Below, piece after piece: positions 33,602 through 41,201 of a stretch of DNA of 64,000 nt. This DNA is from JAWKMZ01 sp041391965 (GTDB taxonomy: Bacteria; Bacteroidota; Bacteroidia; Flavobacteriales; Flavobacteriaceae), in contig JAWKMZ010000005.1 of the NCBI GenBank assembly GCA_041391965.1, positions 1-64,000 on the forward strand, given 5' to 3'. Below the pieces are notes generated by a model, which saw only the letters and a program-made list of their open reading frames with translations, searched no databases and was not told the DNA's origin. Each line of letters opens with the position of its first letter. Position 1 is the stretch's first letter. The translations under genes and the position numbers were made by a program.

Positions 33602-35965
33602 ATGAAAAACAGCTATCTTTCCTTATTAGGAATACTCTTATCTATTACATCTTTTTGTCAAACCAAACTGGAAGGCAAAATAATAGATATAACAACCAAC
33701 AACTCGCTTTTTGGAGCAAAAATTGAAAGTAACCAAAACCAACTGACCTCTTCAGACGCAGAGGGTTTGTTTCAACTCAAGTGCGAAGAAAACATGACTT
33801 TAACAATAAGTTATATTGGTTACGAAACTCAAACAGTTAATGTGACCAATTGCAATACATTTTTAACGGTTAACATGCAGCCATCTGCAAGTGTTTTGGA
33901 TGAAATTAAACTCGCAGGAAAAAAAGAAACCAAACAAGATTTAGATGTACCAAGAACCAAAGTGCAACTCAGTGCCAACGAGCTAAAACGTGGTACTGGT
34001 TTGTTTTTAGATGACGCTATTAATGCCAATGTTCCTGGTGTGACCATGAATAGACGTGCCGTTTCTTCTGGTCAACAATTCATCATCAGAGGCTATGGCA
34101 ATGGCGTAGGCTTTAAAGGTGCAAACAATAATTTTGATGGTCAAGGCTACAAAGTGTATTTAAACAATATTCCTATTACAGATGCTGAAGGCGTTACTTT
34201 GATGGATGATATTGATTTTGGATCTGTCGGTAAGGTCGATGTTATCAAAGGACCTGCTGGTTCTATGTACGGATTAGCTATTGCTGGTGTAGTCAATTTG
34301 CAAACGGTTCGTCCTCAAAATGGAGACACCTCTTTAGAACAAAAAGTGTTAGTAGGCGATTACGGATTGGCACGTTTTACCACCCAATTTCAAATGGGAA
34401 AAGAAAAATCGTCGTTATTATTAAATTACAGTCATCAAATTTCTGACGGATTTATGCCACACAACACATCGACCAAAGACTTTTTGAATATGGTGCTCGA
34501 TTTTCAACCAAGTGATAAACAATCTATATCTACCTATTTCGGATTTAGCAATAGTTATGATCAACGTGCTGGCGAACTCACTATTGACCAATACAATTCG
34601 TTTGATTATAGCGGAAATGATCGCTACATTAAAAACAATGCACATTCTGAAGTTATCAGTTTTAGAGCTGGCTTAAGTCATGCTTACATATTCAATAATT
34701 GGCTAACAAATGCAACTTCTGTTTTTGGAACAAGTAGTAACAGCAATTCAAGCTCGGCAGGTGGATGGACTGATAAAGACCCAATAAATTATGGTGTTCG
34801 TTCGGCTTTCGATTTGAATTTTGATTTAGCCACTAACTACAAATTAAAGGGTGTTGCAGGTTTTGAATTTCAAGAACAACGCGCTCAAATTATTGGTTAT
34901 AAAATGATTGAAGACCCTTCAAATCCTGAAGGTTATAACATCATTGGCGACACCAAAAGCAACCAGTTTGCAGTTTCAAAAAACAGCTCTATTTTTACCG
35001 AATGGACCTTGCATTTGCCTAAAGATGTCTCAGTTACTGCTGGCATTAGTATTAGTGGCATGCGTATAAAACTGGAAGACCGACTTTATAATTCAAATAG
35101 TACAAATGCACGTTTGGTATCGGCAAATTATACCGATTTAATTTCACCACATTTTGCCATCAACAAAGTATTTAATAAGGCTATTTCTGTGTATGCATCT
35201 TATAGCAAAGGGTACAAAGCTCCTGTAAGTGGCAATATTGTGCTTTCAACTTCAGGAACTTTAAACACAGGATTACGTCCAGAAGTAGGCAATCAATTTG
35301 AAATCGGAACTAAAGGCAACGTATTCAACAACAAATTACACTATCAGTTTGCGGTTTTTGATGCCGTATTTAAAGACAAATTCACCTCTATTGCTGTCCC
35401 TTTAGATGCTAACACTACAGCATATAGATACATTGCTAATGGTGGTAAACAAGATGATAAAGGTGTAGAAGTTTTATTAAAATACACTGCCTACGAGTCG
35501 CCTTCAGGATTTTTCTCCAACATCAGTCCTTATGCAAATGCTACTTATTCTAATTATAAATATGATAATTTTAGCTATCAATCTTTAAATAGCGATGGCG
35601 ATGTCGTTAATGCAGATTACAGTGGCAATGCCGTTGCTGGTGTAGCACCTTGGGTTGTCAATGCAGGCGTTGATTTTAATACCAACCTTGGACTTTATGG
35701 AACTTTAAATTATGAATTTAGAGATGCAGTCCCTTTCACTTCTGATGAAATGAATTATGCCAATGCTTACCATTTACTCAATGCTAAATTAGGATACAAA
35801 ACGGCCTTTAATCATTTTAATTTAGAGGTATTTGCTGGTGCCAATAACATAACTGGCACACAATATTACTATATGTTGTTTTTAAATCAGCTGAATGATG
35901 CTTATTTGCCAGCACCATATAAAGCCAATTATTTTGGTGGTGTTAACCTAACTTATAGCTTCTAA
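33602..35965 (+). CDS. TonB-dependent receptor, probably for haem
   Basis: A 787-residue outer-membrane receptor: signal peptide (1-19, ending SFCQ), an N-terminal carboxypeptidase-like regulatory domain (about 20-95, LEGKIIDITTNNSLFGAKI), a plug domain (about 115-240, with DVIKGPAGSMYG) and a 22-stranded barrel ending in an aromatic residue (NLTYSF). Energy comes from TonB-ExbBD elsewhere. The three downstream genes encode a haem-type ABC importer, which makes haem the best guess. B12 or siderophore cannot be excluded; no cobalamin riboswitch is visible upstream. Confidence 0.85.
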   Translation: MKNSYLSLLGILLSITSFCQTKLEGKIIDITTNNSLFGAKIESNQNQLTSSDAEGLFQLKCEENMTLTISYIGYETQTVNVTNCNTFLTVNMQPSASVLDEIKLAGKKETKQDLDVPRTKVQLSANELKRGTGLFLDDAINANVPGVTMNRRAVSSGQQFIIRGYGNGVGFKGANNNFDGQGYKVYLNNIPITDAEGVTLMDDIDFGSVGKVDVIKGPAGSMYGLAIAGVVNLQTVRPQNGDTSLEQKVLVGDYGLARFTTQFQMGKEKSSLLLNYSHQISDGFMPHNTSTKDFLNMVLDFQPSDKQSISTYFGFSNSYDQRAGELTIDQYNSFDYSGNDRYIKNNAHSEVISFRAGLSHAYIFNNWLTNATSVFGTSSNSNSSSAGGWTDKDPINYGVRSAFDLNFDLATNYKLKGVAGFEFQEQRAQIIGYKMIEDPSNPEGYNIIGDTKSNQFAVSKNSSIFTEWTLHLPKDVSVTAGISISGMRIKLEDRLYNSNSTNARLVSANYTDLISPHFAINKVFNKAISVYASYSKGYKAPVSGNIVLSTSGTLNTGLRPEVGNQFEIGTKGNVFNNKLHYQFAVFDAVFKDKFTSIAVPLDANTTAYRYIANGGKQDDKGVEVLLKYTAYESPSGFFSNISPYANATYSNYKYDNFSYQSLNSDGDVVNADYSGNAVAGVAPWVVNAGVDFNTNLGLYGTLNYEFRDAVPFTSDEMNYANAYHLLNAKLGYKTAFNHFNLEVFAGANNITGTQYYYMLFLNQLNDAYLPAPYKANYFGGVNLTYSF

Positions 35966-35978
35966 ACAAATGGCATAC

Positions 35979-36018
35979 TACTGAACTTGTCAGCAATAAT
36001 CACTTGGCAAGTTCAGTA
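35979..36018 (+). promoter_or_regulatory. Stable hairpin between the receptor and transporter genes
   Basis: TACTGAACTTGTCA (35979-35992) pairs with TGGCAAGTTCAGTA (36005-36018): 14 bp with one G-U pair and a 12-nt loop. No T-run follows. Such a structure commonly protects the upstream mRNA or lowers downstream expression, which would favour receptor over permease synthesis; this is inference. Confidence 0.6.
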
Positions 36019-36044
36019 ATTATGTTTCAATGAACATTCAAATT

Positions 36045-36923
36045 ATGAAAAACAAAATACTCCTCTTTTGCTTTGCAAGTGTACTCTATAATTGCGGACG
36101 CTTTAAAAACGAAGACAAAAAGGAAGCTAATGAAAATCGGATTGTTTGCATTTCCAAACAATACAGCGAAATCATCTACGCACTCCATGCCGAAAAAGAT
36201 TTAGTAGCTGTAGATGTATCAAGCAGCTATCCTCCAGAAATCAAATCATTGCCAACTATTGGATATCATCGCGCTTTAAGTGCTGAAGCTATTTTATCAA
36301 TGAAACCAACACTAATTTTGGAAGACAATAATATTGGTCCAGAGCATGTGGTCAAACAATTACACGACCTCAACATTCCTATGAAACAATTTGGAATGTA
36401 TGAACATACCATTGCAGGAACTGATTCTCTAATTCGTGAAATGGGAACCTATTTTGATAAATCTTCAATAGCGGAAACGCTTTGCAAAACCTTGGATGCC
36501 GATATGGAAGTGGCTCTAAAAAACACCAACACGTTTAAAACGAAGCCGAAAGTGTTGGTAATTCATTTTGGGCAAGCCTCTAATATTTATTTAGTGATGA
36601 CCAAACACAGCAATGCTGCAAAATTAATTGAATGGGCTGGAGGCGAAATGGCTGTTGATGGTGAGCGAAGTATGACACAATTGTCCCCTGAAATTGTAGC
36701 ACAATCTGATCCTGATATTATTTTATTAACCGATTATGGCTACGATCGTTTAGGCTCAAAAGATCAAATTGCGAGTTTGCCTGGTGTTTCAACAACGCGA
36801 GCCTTTGCCAACAATCAAATTTATAGAGTTGAAGAACACGATATGGTTTATTTTGGACCACGAACTGGAAAAAACGTCTTAAAATTGCAACAATTAATAC
36901 ATCAAAATAGTGCAAAAAACTAA
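36045..36923 (+). CDS. hmuT: Haem ABC transporter substrate-binding lipoprotein (HmuT-like)
   Basis: A 292-residue periplasmic binding protein, probably lipidated at C17 (VLYNC; not an ideal lipobox). The core fold is the BtuF/HmuT helical-backbone class. The segment IGYHRALSAEAILSMKPTLIL near residue 71 is the HmuT hallmark (GYxRxLSAEG). A 36030 ATG would add five residues; the 36045 start gives the better signal peptide. It overlaps the permease gene by 14 bp. Confidence 0.82.
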   Translation: MKNKILLFCFASVLYNCGRFKNEDKKEANENRIVCISKQYSEIIYALHAEKDLVAVDVSSSYPPEIKSLPTIGYHRALSAEAILSMKPTLILEDNNIGPEHVVKQLHDLNIPMKQFGMYEHTIAGTDSLIREMGTYFDKSSIAETLCKTLDADMEVALKNTNTFKTKPKVLVIHFGQASNIYLVMTKHSNAAKLIEWAGGEMAVDGERSMTQLSPEIVAQSDPDIILLTDYGYDRLGSKDQIASLPGVSTTRAFANNQIYRVEEHDMVYFGPRTGKNVLKLQQLIHQNSAKN

Positions 36924-37941
36924 CCCATACAAAGGATTATTTTTAAGTCTTATCATCCTCCTTGGTGTCGTTTTGGTGCTTTCCATTCGTTTTGGAGCTG
37001 TTTCTATTAGTCTAAACGATATGAGCTCTGCAATTCAAAAATGGATGACCTCTACTAATAATTTAACACTTACCGAACGTATTTTTATGGAAATACGTTT
37101 ACCAAGAGCCATTTTATGTGTGTTTGTTGGCGCAAGTTTAGCGGTTGGTGGCACCTTGTTACAAGCTTTATTCAGAAATCCTATTGTAGAACCTGGTTTG
37201 GTTGGCACTTCTTGTGGTGCCGCTTTTGGTGCCGCTTTGTACTTTGCGCTTGGAGCAACGTTTCATTTTAATACAGGACAATGGACCTTACCTATTGCTG
37301 CTTGTTTGGGTGCTATAGTAGCAACCGCTTTGGTGTTTGTGTTATCTCAATCAAGACACACAGGGAAAAGTTCTATTGTATCTCTTTTGTTGACAGGTAT
37401 TGCCATTAACGCCCTATTTTTAAGTGGTGTCGGCTTTTTATCTTACATCGCTCGCGATCCGCAAGCTCGTTCTATTGTGTTTTGGAATTTAGGAACGCTT
37501 TCTGGAGCCAATTGGCCTTCGGTTTTAATTGTTGGCATTTCAACAATCATGTGCATTACAATCGCTTTGCGATATGCTAAACACTTAAATGCCTTGATGA
37601 TTGGTGAAGATGAAGCTCAATTTATTGGTGTTAATCTTAAAAAATTAAAATGGATCATTCTGCTGATTAATGTAGTCATGGTAGCTGTAGCAACAGCTTT
37701 TGTTGGTGTGATTAGTTTTGTAGGCCTTATTGTACCTCACTTACTTCGTATTTTAAAAGGCTCTGATAATCGGTTTTTAATTATCAATAGTGCTGTTTTA
37801 GGAGGTATTTTGCTTTGTATTGCCGATTTACTATCACGTATTTTATTACAACCTGCAGAGTTGCCAATTGGCATTATCACCTCAGTTGTTGGTGTCCCAA
37901 TTTTTATCATTTTATTACAAAAGAAAAATTACTTTTTTTAA
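36910..37941 (+). CDS. hmuU: FecCD-family ABC transporter permease (HmuU-like)
   Basis: A 343-residue inner-membrane permease with about ten transmembrane helices. FecCD features include RLPRAILCVFVGASLAVGG near residue 55, FRNPIVEPGLVGTSCGAAFG near 90 and GVISFVGLIVPHLLR near 270, the EAA-like coupling loop. It transports haem or a related iron chelate from the binding protein. The start overlaps the end of hmuT. Confidence 0.88.
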   Translation: MQKTNPYKGLFLSLIILLGVVLVLSIRFGAVSISLNDMSSAIQKWMTSTNNLTLTERIFMEIRLPRAILCVFVGASLAVGGTLLQALFRNPIVEPGLVGTSCGAAFGAALYFALGATFHFNTGQWTLPIAACLGAIVATALVFVLSQSRHTGKSSIVSLLLTGIAINALFLSGVGFLSYIARDPQARSIVFWNLGTLSGANWPSVLIVGISTIMCITIALRYAKHLNALMIGEDEAQFIGVNLKKLKWIILLINVVMVAVATAFVGVISFVGLIVPHLLRILKGSDNRFLIINSAVLGGILLCIADLLSRILLQPAELPIGIITSVVGVPIFIILLQKKNYFF

Positions 37942-37943
37942 TT

Positions 37944-38720
37944 ATGATTGAAACAAAAAACCTCAGGTACACCATAGGAAATAAACTCATTTTAGATGAC
38001 GTTTCTGTAAGTTTTCCATCTGGAAAATTACATCTGATTATTGGACCTAATGGTGCAGGAAAATCGACTTTGGTGAAATTGATTTCCAATCAAATTCAAG
38101 CTTCTAATGGAACTATTCACTATGGAACAAAAGCATTAAAGTCATTAACAATCTCAGAATTAGCAAAAATCAGAGCCGTTTTATCTCAAAACATAGAATT
38201 GGCATTTCCTCTAAAAGTGTCTGAAGTGGTTATGATGGGTCGCTATCCACATTTTACATCAAAACCTACTGAAAAAGACGACGTAGCATGCAACGAAGCA
38301 ATGGCGTTTTTTGATGTATTGGAAATGGCAAATAGAAATTATATGACCTTAAGTGGTGGCGAAAAACAACGCGTTCATTTTGCGAGAGTAGCCTCGCAAA
38401 TATGGTTTCCTGTTGCCAATTATTGTCGCTATTTAATTTTAGATGAACCTCTGACTTTTTTGGATGTGCATTACCAGTTTCACTTTATGAATAAACTCTT
38501 AGACCTTTTAAAACAAAAAGATATGGTAGTTGTTGGTGTTGTTCATGACCTAAATTTGGCTGCCAAATTTGCCGACCAGATTGTGTTGCTACATCGAGGA
38601 CAAGTGTTGGCAAGTGGTGCACCAAACAAAGTTTTAACAAAAGAATACATTAAAAAAGCCTACCATTTAGAACCTGTGTTTCATAAAACAGAAAACACTA
38701 CTTATTTGTTTTTTGAATAA
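37944..38720 (+). CDS. hmuV: Haem ABC transporter ATP-binding protein (HmuV-like)
   Basis: The ATPase of the importer, 258 residues: Walker A GPNGAGKST near residue 35, the Q-loop SQNIELAF near 84, signature LSGGEKQR near 141, Walker B LILDEP and H-loop VVHDLN. The open frame runs upstream to 37815 inside the permease gene, but the homologous protein begins at ATG 37944 (MIETKNLRYTIGNK), 2 nt after the permease stop. Confidence 0.88.
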   Translation: MIETKNLRYTIGNKLILDDVSVSFPSGKLHLIIGPNGAGKSTLVKLISNQIQASNGTIHYGTKALKSLTISELAKIRAVLSQNIELAFPLKVSEVVMMGRYPHFTSKPTEKDDVACNEAMAFFDVLEMANRNYMTLSGGEKQRVHFARVASQIWFPVANYCRYLILDEPLTFLDVHYQFHFMNKLLDLLKQKDMVVVGVVHDLNLAAKFADQIVLLHRGQVLASGAPNKVLTKEYIKKAYHLEPVFHKTENTTYLFFE

Positions 38721-38732
38721 AAATCAGTGTCT

Positions 38733-39455
38733 TTAATTATGTGTTTTAGCGTAGTAATCAACAAATTCTTTAGCGCGACGGTTGCCTGTATTTAATTGTA
38801 ATGATTTTTTATAATTATCAAAAGCGTTTAAACTATCCCCTTTTTTTAAATAAGCTTCTCCTAAACTGTCATACACGTTATCACTTTCAGGATATAAGGC
38901 AACATTTATCTTAAAAACAGCAATAGCATCATCAAATTCTTTTGCTCTCAACAGTTTATAACCAAGACTATTAAATGCTCTTTCCTCAATAAAAACACTG
39001 GTAGAATCTTGCTTTTGAATTTCCAAATAACCTGCGAGTGCTTTGTCATAATCCTTATCTTTTAAATACATACTTGGTGTTTCAAACGTGTCAGCAACTT
39101 TTAGATAATCATATGTCACCACACTGTCATTTGTTTCAGAAACGGTACCTAAATAACGTTGTTGAGTTTTAGGGTTTTGAACAAACCGCAATTTTTTATA
39201 CATGTCTGCTACAAAAAACGTATTGGCATCTAAGGCAACAGGCTTTATTTTATCGGCACCTTTCCATTTTAAAAACAAAGTATTATCATCGTAATACACA
39301 TCTATAATTTCATCTTGATTGTATAAATAACGACCAGAGGTTTGTGCAATGTGTTCTGCCGAATAGTGGATGCCTTTAGAGCAACTAAACACTAATAAGC
39401 TACTTAAAAGCGAAAAAACTAAAAGTTGAGAAGAGTTGGTTTTAAAAAAAATCAT
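38733..39455 (-). CDS. TPR-containing lipoprotein
   Basis: A 240-residue protein with a signal peptide and lipobox VFSC (C25). The N-terminal half resembles small beta-rich Bacteroidetes domains (YNQDEIIDVYYDDNTLFLKWKG). Tetratricopeptide-like helices occupy about 150-235 (YDKALAGYLEIQKQDS, FDDAIAVFKINVALYP, LGEAYLKKGDSLNAFDNYKKSLQL). The role is unknown. The open frame upstream to 39551 gives no signal peptide, so ATG 39455 is chosen. Confidence 0.75.
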   Translation of the reverse strand: MIFFKTNSSQLLVFSLLSSLLVFSCSKGIHYSAEHIAQTSGRYLYNQDEIIDVYYDDNTLFLKWKGADKIKPVALDANTFFVADMYKKLRFVQNPKTQQRYLGTVSETNDSVVTYDYLKVADTFETPSMYLKDKDYDKALAGYLEIQKQDSTSVFIEERAFNSLGYKLLRAKEFDDAIAVFKINVALYPESDNVYDSLGEAYLKKGDSLNAFDNYKKSLQLNTGNRRAKEFVDYYAKTHN

Positions 39456-39562
39456 TTTGATTGGGTTTGATTGACGCAAAAAAAGATACAAAAAAAGTCT
39501 CATTATAGCAATGAGACGATTTTTACAGTTTTTTGTTACCAAATTGGGCAAAAATGGACAAT

Positions 39563-40495
39563 TTATTTCACATCCATCAATTCTACATCAAATATTAATG
39601 TAGCGTTTGGTGGAATGACACCTCCTGCGCCTCGGCTACCATAGCCTAAATCGCTTGGAATGACAAAACGTGCTTTATCACCAACGTTGAGCAAACAAAT
39701 ACCTTCATCCCAACCTGAAATGACCTGACCTACACCAACCTGAAAATCTAAAGGCTGATGGCGTTTGTAGGATGAATCAAATACAGTTCCATCAGCCAAT
39801 TGGCCTTTATAATGTACAGACACTTGCTGTCCTGCAACGGCTTTTTTACCTGTGCCTTTTTGGATAATTTGATAGCGCAAACCGCTTTTGGTTTCTTCAA
39901 AACCTACAGATATTTTGTCTAACTCTGCACGTTTTGCTTCGCGTTCAGCAGCAATACGTTTTTCACGAGCGCCTTCAAAGGTTCTAAAGGCTTCAATAGC
40001 ATTAAAGTTTTCAGCATCAGTACCAACTCTGATAATTTCTACACTATCAATAGCATCACCTTGTGCAATAGCATCTACAACATCCTGTCCTTCTTGCACT
40101 TTACCAAAAACAGTGTGCATGTTATCTAACCAAGGAGTTTCAATATGAGTGATAAAAAACTGGCTGCCATTAGTACCTGGACCTGCATTTGCCATAGACA
40201 AAACACCTGGTCCATCGTGTTTTAAATCGGGATGAAACTCATCATCAAATTTATAACCAGGGTTGCCAGTACCTGTCCCTTGTGGACAACCTCCTTGTAT
40301 CATAAAATCAGGAATAACTCTATGAAACTTCAATCCGTTATAGTAAGGTTGACCTTGTGGTTTTGCTGAGTTTTCCATATTTCCTTCGGCTAAAGCCACA
40401 AAATTACCAACAGTTCCTGGTGTTTTTTGATATTCTAAAGCGACTAAAATTTCTCCTTTTGTGGTGCTGAATTTAGCATATAATCCGTCTTGCAT
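39563..40495 (-). CDS. Dual-family peptidyl-prolyl isomerase (cyclophilin-FKBP fusion)
   Basis: A 310-residue cytoplasmic protein with a cyclophilin domain (about 1-165: FHRVIPDFMIQGGCPQGTG, GPGTNGSQFFIT), a charged helical linker (about 165-200) and a C-terminal FKBP domain (about 205-310: VSVHYKGQLADGTVFDSS, GWDEGICLLNVGDKARFVIP, GYGSRGAGGVIPPNATLIFDVEL). Both active sites look complete. Such dual immunophilins are known in Flavobacterium and a few other lineages. No signal peptide. ATG 40495 is preferred to 40522. Confidence 0.92.
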   Translation of the reverse strand: MQDGLYAKFSTTKGEILVALEYQKTPGTVGNFVALAEGNMENSAKPQGQPYYNGLKFHRVIPDFMIQGGCPQGTGTGNPGYKFDDEFHPDLKHDGPGVLSMANAGPGTNGSQFFITHIETPWLDNMHTVFGKVQEGQDVVDAIAQGDAIDSVEIIRVGTDAENFNAIEAFRTFEGAREKRIAAEREAKRAELDKISVGFEETKSGLRYQIIQKGTGKKAVAGQQVSVHYKGQLADGTVFDSSYKRHQPLDFQVGVGQVISGWDEGICLLNVGDKARFVIPSDLGYGSRGAGGVIPPNATLIFDVELMDVK

Positions 40496-40540
40496 GGTTT
40501 TATTTTTTATTTTGAAGTGCAAAGATACAAATTGATTTAC

Positions 40541-40624
40541 GAATTTGGAATTTGCTATTTGGTTTTTGGTTTTTGGTTTTTGGAATTTGGAATTTGGAAT
40601 TTGGTTTTTGGAATTTGGAATTTG
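40541..40624. repeat. Heptanucleotide tandem array, 12 units
   Basis: Twelve consecutive 7-bp units with no breaks: GAATTTG x2, CTATTTG, GTTTTTG x3, GAATTTG x3, GTTTTTG, GAATTTG x2. It lies between the divergent cyclophilin-FKBP gene (start 40495) and the gene at 40663. The unit length suggests slippage-prone DNA in a shared promoter region. Confidence 0.9.
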
Positions 40625-40662
40625 CTATAGATAAGGTTAGTTTTACAAAAAATTCAAGGTTT

Positions 40663-41121
40663 ATGGGCTTTTTAAATAAAATGAAATCGGCTTTTAGTAA
40701 AGAAACAACGGAAGAAACTCAAATAGATACCAACTTTACAGAAGTTATTATCAACAGTATTGAAAATGTGCCATTTGGTATTTCTGATACAAATGTGATG
40801 TATGCAAACGAGAGCGAATTGGCTGGTTTTCATTATTTTAAAACGATTGTAGTAGGCTCGTTTCGGATTAAAACCAATAAAGGCGCACAACTTAGTATTA
40901 AAGGAGATGGTTTTGAACTGAAATTACATTCGGACATGGTTGAAATTGAATCAGAACCTTCTAATATAGCCAATAGTTACGTTACTCATATTGATTTTGA
41001 AATAGAGGCTGAAGACCTTCCAAAGCTTACTAAAGCTAACATTCAATCTCTTGAATTAATCGCTAAAAAGGAATGTGTTAAATTTTCTACAATTGAAATC
41101 CGTTATGATGAAGAAGAATAA
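40663..41121 (+). CDS. Conserved-looking protein of unknown function
   Basis: A 152-residue soluble protein, acidic at the C-terminus (EIRYDEEE), starting MGFLNKMKSAFSKETTEE. Mostly beta-strand pattern in the middle (FKTIVVGSFRIKTNKGAQLSIKG). I recognise no domain. The open frame extends upstream through the heptad array only because the repeat lacks stops; ATG 40663 is the likely start. Copy-number change in the repeat could affect its transcription. Confidence 0.6.
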   Translation: MGFLNKMKSAFSKETTEETQIDTNFTEVIINSIENVPFGISDTNVMYANESELAGFHYFKTIVVGSFRIKTNKGAQLSIKGDGFELKLHSDMVEIESEPSNIANSYVTHIDFEIEAEDLPKLTKANIQSLELIAKKECVKFSTIEIRYDEEE

Positions 41122-41201
41122 TTAACGAAAATTATTCCACAGAATCTGCAGAAAACATACAAAACCATTTGTGCTTTTGTAGCCAAAATTAAGGTTAACA
41201 A

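Noticed and set aside
40541..40624. CRISPR array
   Set aside because: The units are contiguous 7-mers with no spacers, and no cas genes are present.
40552..40662. Coding extension of the 152-residue protein through the heptad array
   Set aside because: The residues (Phe/Trp/Leu/Gly-rich) just reflect a repeat without stop codons; a plausible ATG is at 40663.
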